Shown piece after piece: positions 55,630 to 64,000 of a stretch of DNA of 64,000 bases (position 1 is the first letter of the stretch; each line of letters starts with the position of its first letter). The notes under the pieces were generated by a model. That model searched no databases, was not told the origin of the DNA, and saw only the letters and a list, made by a program, of their open reading frames with translations. Origin of the DNA: Streptomyces sp. XD-27 (lineage in GTDB: Bacteria > Actinomycetota > Actinomycetes > Streptomycetales > Streptomycetaceae); assembly GCF_030553055.1 (NCBI RefSeq), contig NZ_CP130713.1:248001-312000 (forward strand), in the 5' to 3' direction. A program made the translations under genes and the position numbers.

Positions 55630-56172
55630 TCAGACGCGCTCCAGCGGGCGGTGTTCGCCTTCCGGCAGCACCGCACGGATCCGGTCGCCGGGGCGGACCT
55701 CGCCGCCCACGCGGACGACCCCCATGATTCCGGCCTTGCGGATGAGTGCGCCGTCAGCGGCGCGGCCCACCACCTGCTTGAGCAGCCCACCCTGGAACTG
55801 GTCGATCTGCAGGCAGGGGTTGCGCAGTCCGGTGATCTCGACGACCGCGTCGTCGCCGATGTGCAGCAGGGCGCCCTCCGGCAGCGCGAGGAGGTCGATG
55901 CCGGCGGTGGTGATGTTCTCGCCCAGCTGTCCGGGGGCGACTGTGAAGCCCGCCTCGGCCACCTCCGCGAACAACTCCTCGTGGATGAGATGAACCTGCC
56001 GGAGGTTCGGCTGGGTCGGGTCCTGAGCGACCCGCGACCGGTGCTTCACCGTCACCCCCAGGTGGGCGTCGCCTTCGACGCCGAGCCCCGCGAGCAGTGT
56101 GATGCCGTCCCGGACAGGCTTGCTGAACGTGTGCTCCCCGCTGGTGCACACCGCCACGACCGTCGCGCCCAT
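55630..56172 (-). CDS. MOSC-domain protein
   Basis: A 180-residue single MOSC domain. It begins GATVVAVCTSGEHTFSKPVRDGITLLAGLGVEGDAHLG, then QVHLIHEELFAEV, GQLGENITTAGIDLLALPEGA, and the conserved cysteine in ITGLRNPCLQIDQFQ. MOSC domains occur at the end of molybdenum-cofactor sulfurases and alone in YiiM-like reductases of N-hydroxylated bases. The stand-alone length favours the YiiM-like group. It is divergent from the SNF2 helicase. Confidence 0.88.
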   Translation of the reverse strand: MGATVVAVCTSGEHTFSKPVRDGITLLAGLGVEGDAHLGVTVKHRSRVAQDPTQPNLRQVHLIHEELFAEVAEAGFTVAPGQLGENITTAGIDLLALPEGALLHIGDDAVVEITGLRNPCLQIDQFQGGLLKQVVGRAADGALIRKAGIMGVVRVGGEVRPGDRIRAVLPEGEHRPLERV

Positions 56173-56239
56173 GTCGCCGCTTCCCCCTCCTCGCAGTCGT
56201 CAAAACCGCCGCCACTCTGTCACGTACGCGCGCGCAGCG

Positions 56240-56253
56240 AAGTGATGCGCATC
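56240..56253. promoter_or_regulatory. 14-bp perfect palindrome in divergent promoter region
   Basis: GTGATGCGCATCAC is fully self-complementary and lies in the 170-base gap between the divergent MOSC and helicase genes, 68 bases from the MOSC start. The neighbouring A/T-rich stretch (ACTAGTCAAATTTGAGG, 56312-56328) probably holds a promoter for the helicase. The binding protein is unknown. Confidence 0.45.
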
Positions 56254-56342
56254 ACGTCGCCGTGCCGTCCGGGCGGCGCGGAGGTGCTGTACCCTCGGCG
56301 ACTCCGACTCAACTAGTCAAATTTGAGGAATGCGTCATCGCT

Positions 56343-59300
56343 GTGACATCACGCTTCGCGGCAACGCCCTTCGAGATCGGCGAACTCGTCGGCTGTGCCG
56401 CCGTGTTCCTGCCCGCCGACCCGGCCCGTGAGGGCCGCGTCGCCTTCTGGCGGCCGGACGGTCCGGCACCGGTCAGTGACGATGCCGGTGCCGGTGCCAG
56501 CCTTGTCGAGGACCTGACCGTCGTCGTCCCCGACGGCGCCGGGGTACGCACCCGACAGGTACCGGCTCTCCTGCTCCCCGTCCGCGAGGCGCTGCCCGTG
56601 CTCACGCGGGCGCGGGCCGCCCGCGCGCACCCCGCCGCGGCGTTCTGGGGGGCCGCCGCCGTACTGGCCCTGCAACTCGCCGCCCGTGGGCGGCTGCTGC
56701 CGGGGCTCAGCGCTACCGATCACGACGTCTGGCGGGTCGGCCCGCTCACCCCGGAGGACCGGACACGGATCCGCGACCTGGCCGCCGCGATGCCGCCGGA
56801 CGCGCACGCGGTGCCGTTGCCGACGGGATCACCGGGATCACCGGGATCACCGGAGTACTCAGGGTCACCTGAATCGCCGGGTTCGCCGCTGATCCCCGAG
56901 CCTGAGGGGCTGCTGCGCGCCTTCCTCGACGCCGTCGCCGACGGACTGCCGCGCTCCCCCGCGGCGGCACACGCCGCAGGCGGGCCGGACTTCGCCGCGC
57001 CCGCGCCGCGGCGGGTGCCCGGGCACCGTGCCTGGGCGGCGGACATCGCGGCCGGTCACGACGCGGGCGTACAGGTCTCGTTGCGGATCGAGATGACCGG
57101 CCTGGACGCCAATCCCGCGCCGCCCGCCGCCGACACGCCCGCAGAGGGCGGGCCGCACACCGATACGTACACGGACACGGGCGCGGACCCGTACGCGAAC
57201 ACCGACCCGTACGCCGACGCGACCACGCCCGGCTTCCGCGCCGTCGTCCAACTGCACAGCCTCGCCGGCCCGGCCTTCGTCGCGGACGCCGCCGACGTCT
57301 GGGCCGGGGCCACACCCGCGGCGACCGCGCTCGGCCCGCGTGCCCGGATGGACGCGCTGCTCACCCTGCGCCGGGCCGCCCGCGCCTGGCCGCCGCTGGC
57401 CCCGCTGCTGTCCGCCGCCGTCCCCGACGCCATCGATCTCGCGGACGAGGAGGTCACCGAGCTGCTGGGGCCGGCCGCGGCGGCGCTGGACGCCGCCGGC
57501 GTGCGGGTGCACTGGCCGAAGAACCTGGTGCGCGGCCTCACCGCGCGCGCCGTCGTCGGCCCGTGCGGGGACGCCGACGACGGCGGTGGCCGCGTCGACG
57601 GCGACGGCAGCGGCAGCCGGGAGCTGCCCGCGTCCGGGCTGCCGTCGTTCCTGTCCGCCGACGCGCTGCTGCGCTTCGACTGGCGCTTCGCGGTCGGGGA
57701 CCGCGACCTCACCCGCGCCGAACTCGACCGGCTCGCCGAGGCCGGTCGCCCCCTGGTGAGGCTGCGCGACCAGTGGGTCGTCGTCGATCCGGAGGCGGCC
57801 CGCCGGGCCCGCGAACGAGCCGGCCGCCGGCACGAACTCACACCCGTCGAGGCGCTCGGCGCCGCCCTCACCGGCCGTACGGAAGCCGACGGCACCACCG
57901 TCGCGGTCGAGGCGTCCGGCTGGCTGGCCGCCCTGCGCGACCGGCTCGCCCGCCCCGCGGAACCGGACGGGGACGGCGGCGGGCAGTCCGGCGAGGACCA
58001 GGGGGCGCGGCCCGGCGGCGGCCCGGCGCCGCAGCCCGGCGAGGGCCTGCTGCCGCAGCCCGCCGGACTCGCCGCGACCCTGCGCGACTACCAGTTGCGC
58101 GGCCTGACCTGGCTGCACCGGATGACCTCGCTGGGCCTCGGCGGCTGTCTCGCCGACGACATGGGGCTGGGCAAGACCATCACCCTGATCGCCCTCCATC
58201 TGCACCGGCAGACCTCCCCCGAGTCCGCCGGGCCACCCTCGTGGTGTGCCCGGCGTCCCTGATGGGCAACTGGCAGCGGGAGATCGAGAAGTTCGCACCG
58301 GGGACGGCGGTGCGCCGCTACCACGGCCCGGCGCGCGAACTGGAGGCCCTCAAGGACGGGGAGTTCGTCCTCACCACGTACGGCACCATGCGGCTGGACG
58401 CGCACCGGCTCGCCGAGGCGGGGCCGTGGGGCATGGTCGTGGCCGACGAGGCGCAGCATGTGAAGAACCCGCTCTCGGCGACCGCGAGGCAACTGCGCAC
58501 CATCGGCGCGAAGGCGCGGGTCGCGCTGTCCGGCACGCCGGTCGAGAACAATCTCACCGAACTGTGGGCGATCCTCGACTGGACCACCCCCGGGCTGCTC
58601 GGCACGCTCGGCGCGTTCCGCAGGCACTACGCCGCGCCCGTCGAGGGCGGTACGGCCGACCCGGAGGCCACGGCACGGCTGGCGAAACTCATCCGGCCGT
58701 TCCTGCTGCGCCGCCGCAAGTCCGACCCGGGGATCGCGCCCGAGCTGCCGCCGAAGACCGAGACGGACCGCGCCGTGGCGCTCACGGCGGAGCAGGCGGG
58801 GCTGTACGAGGCGGTGGTGCGCGAGATCCTCGCGGAGATCTCCGGCGCGGACGCGCATCTGCGCCGCGGCCTCATCGTCAAGCTCCTCACCGGCCTCAAG
58901 CAGATCTGCAACCACCCGGCGCAGTTCCTCAAGGAGGACGCCCCGCGGATCCCGGGCCGTTCGGGGAAGCTGGAGCTGCTGGACGAGCTGCTGGACACCA
59001 TCCTCGCGGAGGGCGCGAGCGTCCTGGTGTTCACCCAGTACGTTCAGATGGCGCGCCTTTTGGAGCGGCATCTGGCGGCGCGCGGGGTGGCCACGCGACT
59101 CCTGCACGGCGGTACGCCCGTGGCGCGGCGGGAGGTGATGGTGCGTGAGTTCCAGGACGGGGCAGTGCCCGTCTTCCTTCTTTCACTGAAGGCGGCGGGC
59201 ACGGGGCTGAACCTGACCCGCGCCGAGCACGTGGTGCATTACGACCGCTGGTGGAACCCGGCGGTCGAGGCGCAGGCGACCGACCGCGCCTACCGCATCG

Positions 59301-59494
59301 GGCAGACCCGGCCGGTGCAGGTGCACCGGTTCGTCACCGAGGGCACGGTGGAGGACCGGATCGCCGCCATGCTGGAACGCAAGCAGCGGCTGGCGGACGC
59401 GGTCCTCGGCCCGGACGGGGCCGAGGCCGCGCTGACCGAACTGACCGACGCCGAGCTGGCGGAACTGGTGGAGCTGAGGGGGCCCGCTCGATGA
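56343..59494 (+). CDS. SNF2-family DEAD/DEAH-box helicase (frameshifted)
   Basis: Restored length is about 1050 residues. The N-terminal half (SRFAATPFEIGELVGCAAVFLPADP...) carries the helicase-associated region, with low-complexity inserts (GSPGSPGSPEYSGSPESPGSP near 165 and DPY repeats near 275). The motor follows: LADDMGLGKTITLIALHL, VVADEAQHVKNP, SGTPVENNLTELWAILDW, and the C-lobe LVFTQYVQMARLLERHL, QATDRAYRIGQTRPVQVHRFVTEGTVEDRI. The frame is lost after SPESAGP; the -1 frame resumes TLVVCPASLMGNWQREIEKF, explained by one missing C at 58233-58234. The start GTG 56343 is uncertain because the ribosome site is far. It overlaps the SWIM gene by ATGA. Confidence 0.87.
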
Positions 59495-60957
59495 CCGATC
59501 CGTACACCGATCCGTATATCGATACGCAAACAGATCCGCACACAGATCCGTACGCGGATCCGCATGCAGACGCGTACGAGGACGACGAAGCGGCGGGCGC
59601 CGGCGGAGCGGTGCGGCCCGAGCGCACCTTCGCCGCGCTGCCGCCCGCCCAAGGGCGCGGGTTCGCCCGCACCTGGTGGGGGCAGGCGTGGCTGAAGGCG
59701 CTGGAGGACACGGCGCTGGACGGCCAACAGCTCAAGCGGGGACGCAGGCATGCCCGCGAGGGCGCCGTCGGCGCGGTCTCGGTGCAGCCCGGCCGGATCA
59801 CCGCGGTGGTGCGCGACCGTGACGGCGCGGCGTACCGCTCGGACGTGCTGCTGCAGGAGCTGGGCGAGGGCGCGTGGGACCAGCTGCTGGAGATGGTCGC
59901 GGACCGCTCCGGGCACATCGCCGCCCTGCTGGACCGTGACATGCCGCCGCATCTGGTGGAGGACGCGGAGGCGGCGGGTGTCGAACTGCTGCCCGGCATC
60001 GGCGACCTGGAACCGGAGTGCGCGTGCGAGGCGTGGGACCACTGCCCCCACACCGCCGCGCTCTGCTACCAGGTGGCCCGGTTGCTGGACGAGGACCCGT
60101 TCGTCCTGCTGCTGATGCGCGGGCGCGGCGAGCGGGAACTGCTGGAGGAGCTCCAGGCGCGCAGCGCCGCGCGCGGCGCCAGGCAGGTGAAGCGCGATAC
60201 AGGCGACACGCCCGGTGCGGACGGCGCGGACGGGGCGGACGGCGCCCACGGGGTGCCCGTGGGCGCGGGGGGCGGCGCGCCGGAGCCGGCGGGGGTCGAG
60301 GCGGTCGCGGCCTTCGCGGGGCGTGCCGCGCTGCCGCCGCTGCCCGGCCCGCCTCCCCCGGTGGCGGCCCCGGCCCGGCCGCCGACGCTGGACGGCGGTA
60401 CGGAGCCGGGCCCCGGACTCGACCCGGCCGGGCTGGAGTTCCTGATCGCCGACGCCGCCGCGCGCGCCCGGCGGATGCTCGCCGAGGCGCTGGCACCGGA
60501 CCACGCGACGGCGCCGGTGGCGGCCGGGCTGACGGTGTGGCAGGACGCGGTGCGGATGGCCGCCACCGCCGGACCCGAGGTCCCGCTGACCGACCTGATC
60601 GGTGGCCGCCTCGCCGAGGGGTGTGGACGCAACCGCGGGGATCTGGCGCGCGCGGCGCGGGCCTGGGAACACGGCGGCCCGGCCGGGCTCGCCGTACTGG
60701 AGGAGGAGTGGACGCCCGACCCGGAGGCGCTGGCCCGCGCTCGCGCCCGGCTCGCCGCCGCCTGGGCGGAGGACGACCGGCCGCCGGTACTGCGGGCGTC
60801 CGGCAACCGCTGGACGGCGGCGGGTGGCGACGTACAGGTGCGGTACGGCCGGGACGGGCGCTGGTGGCCGTACCGCAAGGAACAGGGGCGCTGGTGGCCG
60901 GCGGGCGCGTCGGACGATGACCCGGCGGCGGCGATGGCGGCTCTGCTGACCGGGTGA
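59491..60957 (+). CDS. SWIM zinc-finger protein, partner of SNF2 helicase
   Basis: A 488-residue protein, start overlapping the helicase stop (ATGA). The N-terminus is seven tetrapeptide repeats of the DPYT/DPHA type (residues 3-30). Then come RTFAALPPAQGRGFARTWWGQAWLKALED, VQPGRITAVVRDRDGAAYRSDVLL, and the SWIM zinc site CACEAWDHCPHTAALCYQVARLL (CxC...CxH). The C-terminal half contains a disordered G/A/P linker (about 225-310) and a helical domain ending RYGRDGRWWPYRKEQGRWWPAG. SNF2-SWIM pairs are common in actinobacteria; SWIM domains bind DNA or protein. The joint function is not established. Confidence 0.88.
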   Translation: MTDPYTDPYIDTQTDPHTDPYADPHADAYEDDEAAGAGGAVRPERTFAALPPAQGRGFARTWWGQAWLKALEDTALDGQQLKRGRRHAREGAVGAVSVQPGRITAVVRDRDGAAYRSDVLLQELGEGAWDQLLEMVADRSGHIAALLDRDMPPHLVEDAEAAGVELLPGIGDLEPECACEAWDHCPHTAALCYQVARLLDEDPFVLLLMRGRGERELLEELQARSAARGARQVKRDTGDTPGADGADGADGAHGVPVGAGGGAPEPAGVEAVAAFAGRAALPPLPGPPPPVAAPARPPTLDGGTEPGPGLDPAGLEFLIADAAARARRMLAEALAPDHATAPVAAGLTVWQDAVRMAATAGPEVPLTDLIGGRLAEGCGRNRGDLARAARAWEHGGPAGLAVLEEEWTPDPEALARARARLAAAWAEDDRPPVLRASGNRWTAAGGDVQVRYGRDGRWWPYRKEQGRWWPAGASDDDPAAAMAALLTG

Positions 60958-60966
60958 CCAGGTCAC

Positions 60967-61001
60967 GGGGCGTCGGCCGGACTGTGGACGGCCGACGCCC
61001 C
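60967..61001. terminator. 12-bp GC hairpin after SWIM gene
   Basis: GGGGCGTCGGCC (60967-60978) pairs perfectly with GGCCGACGCCCC (60990-61001) over an 11-base loop, 9 bases after the stop codon. CCTTCGG follows. Probable terminator of the SNF2-SWIM operon. Confidence 0.75.
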
Positions 61002-61083
61002 CTTCGGCTGTGTTCCGCGGGGTGTGACGCCGCGAAGACGGTCGTCGCCGACGCCGATCGGCGTGTCACGGACCGTTCGGGCC

Positions 61084-61165
61084 GGGGTCCGGGGCGGAGC
61101 CTCAGCTAGGGGAAGTGGCGGGGCGGGGTCCGGGGCGGAGCCCCGTTAGGGGAAGGGGCGGGGCG
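61084..61165. repeat. 41-bp tandem duplication of GC-rich intergenic repeat
   Basis: Two copies start at 61084 and 61125. Each opens GGGGTCCGGGGCGGAGCC and closes with a TAGGGGAAG-GGCGGGGC block; four to five positions differ. The motif GGGTCCGGGGCGGAGCCCC is, from general experience, a dispersed intergenic repeat in Streptomyces chromosomes. It fills the gap before the xylulokinase gene. Confidence 0.7.
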
Positions 61166-61173
61166 GGCAAGGA

Positions 61174-61213
61174 TTCCGTGCTCCGGACCCTGCTTCCGTG
61201 CTCCGGACCCTCA
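61174..61213. repeat. 20-bp tandem repeat before xylulokinase gene
   Basis: TTCCGTGCTCCGGACCCT is repeated at 61174 and 61194 with an exact 20-base period; only the last two bases of each unit differ. It ends 30 bases before the xylulokinase ATG, inside the probable leader, so copy number could affect expression. No known operator is recognised. Confidence 0.65.
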
Positions 61214-61242
61214 GGCACCGCAGCCGCGCAGAGGAGAGCTCG

Positions 61243-62703
61243 ATGGCCGCAGCCCCGTTGCCCGCGCCCGAAGGACCGTTGGTCGTCGGCGTGGACAGCT
61301 CCACGCAGTCCACGACGGTCCTGGTCGTCGACGCCGCGACCGGCCAGGTCATGGCGCGCGGCCGGGCTCCGCACGCCGTGGTCGGCGGCGGGCCGGGCGA
61401 GGACGGCAGGGAGAGCGACCCCGAGCAGTGGTGGCAGGCGCTCTGCGAGGCCCTGGACCGCTGCGGGCCGAGGGTCCGGGAGGCGTCCGCGGTGTCCGTC
61501 GCCGGTCAGCAGCACGGGTTGGTCACCCTCGGCGCGGACGGCCGTCCGGTACGGCCCGCACTGCTGTGGAACGACGTGCGCTCGGCCCCGCAGCGGGACC
61601 GGCTGGTGGCGGAGTTGGGCGGGCCCGCGGCCTGGGCCGAGCGGATCGGCAGCGTCCCCGCGCCCGCGTTCACCGCGACCAAGTGGGCGTGGCTGCGGGA
61701 GAACGAGCCGGAGGCGGCCCGCGCCACCGCCGCCGTACGGCTCCCCCACGACTACCTCACCGAGCGGCTCACCGGCCAGGGCGTCACCGACCGGGGCGAC
61801 GCCTCGGGCACCGGCTGGTGGGCGTCGGCCGTCGAGGCGTACGACGACCGGGTCCTGGAGCACATCGGGCTCTCCCCCGCGTTGCTGCCGCGCGTGCTGC
61901 GGCACGGCGAGGCGGCCGGCACCGTACGGCGGCTGCCCGGTCTCGCGCTGCCGGCGGGCGCGCTGGTCGCCACCGGTACGGGCGACAACATGGCCGCCGC
62001 GCTCGGGCTGGGGCTGCGCCCGGCGCAGCCGGTGCTCAGCCTCGGCACGTCCGGCACCGTCTACGCCGTAGCGACCCGCCGCCCGACCGACGCCACCGGG
62101 GTGGTCGCGGGGTTCGCGGACGCCCGCGAGGCATGGCTGCCGCTCGCCTGCACGCTGAACTGCACGCTCGCCGTCGACCGGATCGCAGGCCTCCTCGGCC
62201 GCGACCGGGAGGCGGTCGAACCGGGCGGGACGGCCGTGCTGCTGCCGTACCTCGACGGCGAACGCACTCCTCATCTGCCGGTCGCCGCCGGCCTGCTGTA
62301 CGGACTGCGGCACGGCACGACCCCAGGGCAGGTGCTCCAGGCCGCCTACGACGGGGCCACCCGCACGCTCCTCGGCGCGCTCGACCGGGTCCTCGGCGCG
62401 GACGCCGACCCCGCCGTGCCGCTGCTGCTCATCGGTGGCGGCGCGCGGGGCACGGCGTGGCGGGAGACGGTGCGCCGGTTGTCCGGGCGGCCGGTGGTCG
62501 TGCCGGACGCCGGGGAGCCGGTGGCGCTCGGCGCCGCGGCGCAGGCCGCGGGCCTGCTGCTCGGTGAGGACCCGGCGGCGGTGGCGCGGCGCTGGGGGAC
62601 GGCGGACGGCCCGGTCCACGAAGCCGTCGAGCGCGATGAGGAGGCGCTGGCGCGGATCGGTGCGGTGCTGGCGGAGGCCGAGGGGCTGCTGCGGCACGGG
62701 TGA
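61243..62703 (+). CDS. xylB: xylulokinase
   Basis: A 486-residue FGGY kinase; ATG 61243 has AGAGGAGAG upstream. N-domain: VVGVDSSTQSTTVLVVDAATGQV, AVSVAGQQHGLVTL, RPALLWNDVRSAPQ, FTATKWAWLRENEPE. C-domain: TGTGDNMAAALGLGLRPAQPVLSLGTSGTVYAV and LLLIGGGARGTAWRETVRRLSGRPVVVPDAGEPVALGAAAQAAGLL. It phosphorylates D-xylulose to D-xylulose-5-phosphate. Xylose isomerase is not in the window; the monosaccharide importer 57 kb away could supply the sugar, but that is speculation. Confidence 0.92.
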   Translation: MAAAPLPAPEGPLVVGVDSSTQSTTVLVVDAATGQVMARGRAPHAVVGGGPGEDGRESDPEQWWQALCEALDRCGPRVREASAVSVAGQQHGLVTLGADGRPVRPALLWNDVRSAPQRDRLVAELGGPAAWAERIGSVPAPAFTATKWAWLRENEPEAARATAAVRLPHDYLTERLTGQGVTDRGDASGTGWWASAVEAYDDRVLEHIGLSPALLPRVLRHGEAAGTVRRLPGLALPAGALVATGTGDNMAAALGLGLRPAQPVLSLGTSGTVYAVATRRPTDATGVVAGFADAREAWLPLACTLNCTLAVDRIAGLLGRDREAVEPGGTAVLLPYLDGERTPHLPVAAGLLYGLRHGTTPGQVLQAAYDGATRTLLGALDRVLGADADPAVPLLLIGGGARGTAWRETVRRLSGRPVVVPDAGEPVALGAAAQAAGLLLGEDPAAVARRWGTADGPVHEAVERDEEALARIGAVLAEAEGLLRHG

Positions 62704-62788
62704 GGGCTGGGCCGGGACGGCCCGTACACGGTCACGCGCCTGCTCGGCCGGGGCCTTGCGCCTGCCCCCCACGGCGCCGTCGCGTCAC

Positions 62789-62806
62789 CGGCCCGTTACC
62801 GGGCCG
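62789..62806. terminator. short hairpin between convergent genes
   Basis: CGGCCCG (62789-62795) and CGGGCCG (62800-62806) pair over a TTAC loop, just before the stop of the convergent acetyltransferase gene and about 85 bases after the xylB stop. A modest bidirectional terminator. Confidence 0.5.
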
Positions 62807-62810
62807 CGGC

Positions 62811-63298
62811 TCACAGCCGGATGTGCATCACGTGCAGTCCGACAAATCCCTTGGTCGGGTGATGGAACGCCTCGGGAACGGTCCCGACCACCTCGAAGCC
62901 CAAGGAGCGGTAGAGCGCGACCGCGTTGGTGTTCGTCTCGGCCACCGCGTTGAACTGCATGGCCCGGTAGCCCTCCGTACGCGCCCACTCCAGCGCGTGC
63001 GTGCACAGCGCCCGCCCGACGCCGCGCCCCTGGTGTTCGGGGCCACCATGAAGCTGGCGCTGGAGACATGGGCGCCGGGACCCATCTGGTTGGGGTTCAT
63101 CTTGGCCGTGCCGAGCACGGTGCCCCGCTCGTCGACGGCGACGACGGCGCGACCCGGCGCGGCGGGCAGCCAGATCTCGCGGGCGAACCGTTCGTCCATC
63201 TCTCGCGGATAGGTGAAAGTCTCGCCCGCCGCGGTGATCTGACGCAGTATCGGCCAAATGGCGGGCCAGTCGTCGTCAGTCACGGTCCTGATCAGCAT
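62811..63298 (-). CDS. GNAT-family N-acetyltransferase (frameshifted)
   Basis: Starts MLIRTVTDDDWPAIWPILRQITAAGETFTYPREMDERFAREIW, like phosphinothricin-acetyltransferase-type GNATs. The core continues VVAVDERGTVLGTAKMNPNQMGPGAHVSSASFMVAPNTRG. There the frame breaks and the -1 frame gives RGVGRALCTHALEWARTEGYRAMQFNAVAETNTNAVALYRSLGFEVVGTVP, the acetyl-CoA loop (RGxGxA type) and C-terminal strand. One missing G (plus strand C run 63027-63030) accounts for it. Restored length is about 163 residues, normal for the family. Substrate unknown. Confidence 0.85.
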
Positions 63299-63359
63299 GG
63301 CGCCAGCATGGCATCGGATCAGCCAACCCGCCATCACTTTACGATAAGCATATGACTGA

Positions 63360-64000
63360 TTACCTTACGTTTCGAAGGAAGTCCTCCAGTCCGGCCAGAT
63401 CGTCCGTGTTGAGATGATCCACACCCGCCGCCAGCAGTTCCCGCCAGACAGCCTCGCGCGCCGGCCCCGCCAGGTCGGGGGTGGCCCAGAAGCGGACCCG
63501 CTGACCCTCCGCGTGCGCCGCGCCGACGATCCGCCGCAGCGTGTCCCGCTCGGCCGGCGGCATCGGGCCGACGCCCCGCCAGGTGAAGCTCTGCGTCCAG
63601 TTGCTGCTGATCAGCGGGATGAAGGAGGCCGGGACGCCGCTGCCGAGGTCCTCCAGCCGCCCGTCGTAGAAGGCCCGGCGCACGCGTTCGGCCTCCATCG
63701 GGCCCCGGGCGGCCCGGTCGCCGGAGATGACGGCGGTGACCGCGCCGCGCCACACCTTGCCCCCGACGGCGGTGCTCAGCATCGGGCCGTAGCGGCGCAG
63801 CCGCCTGGCGAGTTCCCGATAGGTGGGGTCGCCGGCGGTCTTGATGTCGATGAGCAGTTGGAGGGAGAGGTCGTGGCCGCGGTAGACGCGGCCGTGGTTC
63901 GCTCTCACCCGGCGCGCCAGCGGGTCCAGATAGAGCGCTTCCAGCGTGCGGGCCGGGTCGAGGTCGACCTCGTCGTGGGCGACGAGCAGTTGCCCGTCGA
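63360..64000 (-). CDS. PI-PLC/GDPD-like phosphodiesterase, C-terminal part (cut by window edge)
   Basis: Open through the right window edge on the minus strand, so the N-terminus is missing. The visible part begins DGQLLVAHDEVDLDPARTLEALYLDPLARRV, the glycerophosphodiester-phosphodiesterase-like barrel with a His-Asp near its catalytic start. It continues LSLQLLIDIKTAGDPTYRELARRL and ends RVRFWATPDLAGPAREAVWRELLAAGVDHLNTDDLAGLEDFLR, where the D-x-x-NTDD closing motif is typical. These proteins, annotated as PI-specific phospholipase C/GDPD family, are often exported; a signal peptide cannot be checked here. Confidence 0.75.
   Translation of the reverse strand, partial: DGQLLVAHDEVDLDPARTLEALYLDPLARRVRANHGRVYRGHDLSLQLLIDIKTAGDPTYRELARRLRRYGPMLSTAVGGKVWRGAVTAVISGDRAARGPMEAERVRRAFYDGRLEDLGSGVPASFIPLISSNWTQSFTWRGVGPMPPAERDTLRRIVGAAHAEGQRVRFWATPDLAGPAREAVWRELLAAGVDHLNTDDLAGLEDFLRNVR

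Noticed and set aside
56825..56851. Three 9-bp repeats GGGATCACC that could suggest a CRISPR or regulatory array
   Set aside because: They are in frame within the helicase and code for a Gly-Ser-Pro linker. There are no spacers and no cas genes in the window.
56865..58298. A 477-codon minus-strand frame within the SNF2 helicase gene
   Set aside because: Antisense to the helicase; glycine/arginine/valine-rich with no recognisable motif.

Overview
The window reads as chromosomal DNA of a Streptomyces or close relative. Base composition is very GC-rich, codon third positions are almost always G or C, GTG starts and 4-bp GTGA/ATGA gene overlaps are common, and several families typical of the genus are present: SpoIIE-type PP2C phosphatases with a fused ATP-binding domain, a stand-alone roadblock protein, a DUF3516 helicase, and a SNF2/SWIM pair. 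I see no rRNA, tRNA, CRISPR, phage or insertion sequence. Genes are dense, and no stretch above 300 bases lacks one.

Layout. 0-5.4 kb: the tail of a zinc-type alcohol dehydrogenase, then a four-gene operon with a U32-peptidase-like protein and a ChvE/MmsA/MmsB-type monosaccharide ABC importer. 5.5-8.7 kb: a small specialised-metabolism locus with a cis-prenyl diphosphate synthase, a phytoene-synthase-like prenyltransferase and a tRNA-dependent cyclodipeptide synthase (CDPS). All six AlbC-type catalytic residues of the CDPS are present at a constant offset. The set suggests a terpenylated diketopiperazine. 8.8-15 kb: two paralogous sensor phosphatases flanking an ArsC-like protein and a 91-residue protein. 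15-20 kb: CDF metal exporter, GH65 phosphorylase and a phenylacetate-CoA ligase behind a TetR-like operator. 20-22.3 kb: divergent LigD-type polymerase and ATP-dependent DNA ligase (an NHEJ module without Ku here). 22.3-26.3 kb: a four-carbon sugar-acid catabolic operon (TIM barrel, PdxA2-like dehydrogenase, DUF1537 kinase) with a divergent LysR regulator. 26-38.8 kb: lipoprotein, two stand-alone enzymes, a CobW GTPase, a polar amino-acid ABC importer, a CE7 esterase, a CoA-transferase, an ASCH protein, an ABC exporter and a Tat-exported GH109-like enzyme. 38.9-43.7 kb: L,D-transpeptidase and a heterodimeric ABC exporter with complementary degenerate ATPase sites. 43.8-53.8 kb: mixed housekeeping and regulatory genes, including a PadR/hydrolase divergon with a clear operator. 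53.8-55.6 kb: a HEAT-repeat protein and a MerR-HEAT fusion behind a textbook 19-bp-spacer MerR promoter, in DNA with more A/T third positions than its surroundings. 55.6-64 kb: MOSC protein, SNF2 helicase plus SWIM protein, xylulokinase, an acetyltransferase and a truncated GDPD-like gene.

A feature that cuts across the window is that seven genes are each interrupted by a simple -1 frameshift in a short G or C run (one of them twice), and two more very probably are. In every case restoring one G or C rejoins a family-typical protein. This looks more like homopolymer under-calling in the assembly than pseudogenisation, and any annotation built on this sequence should allow for it.
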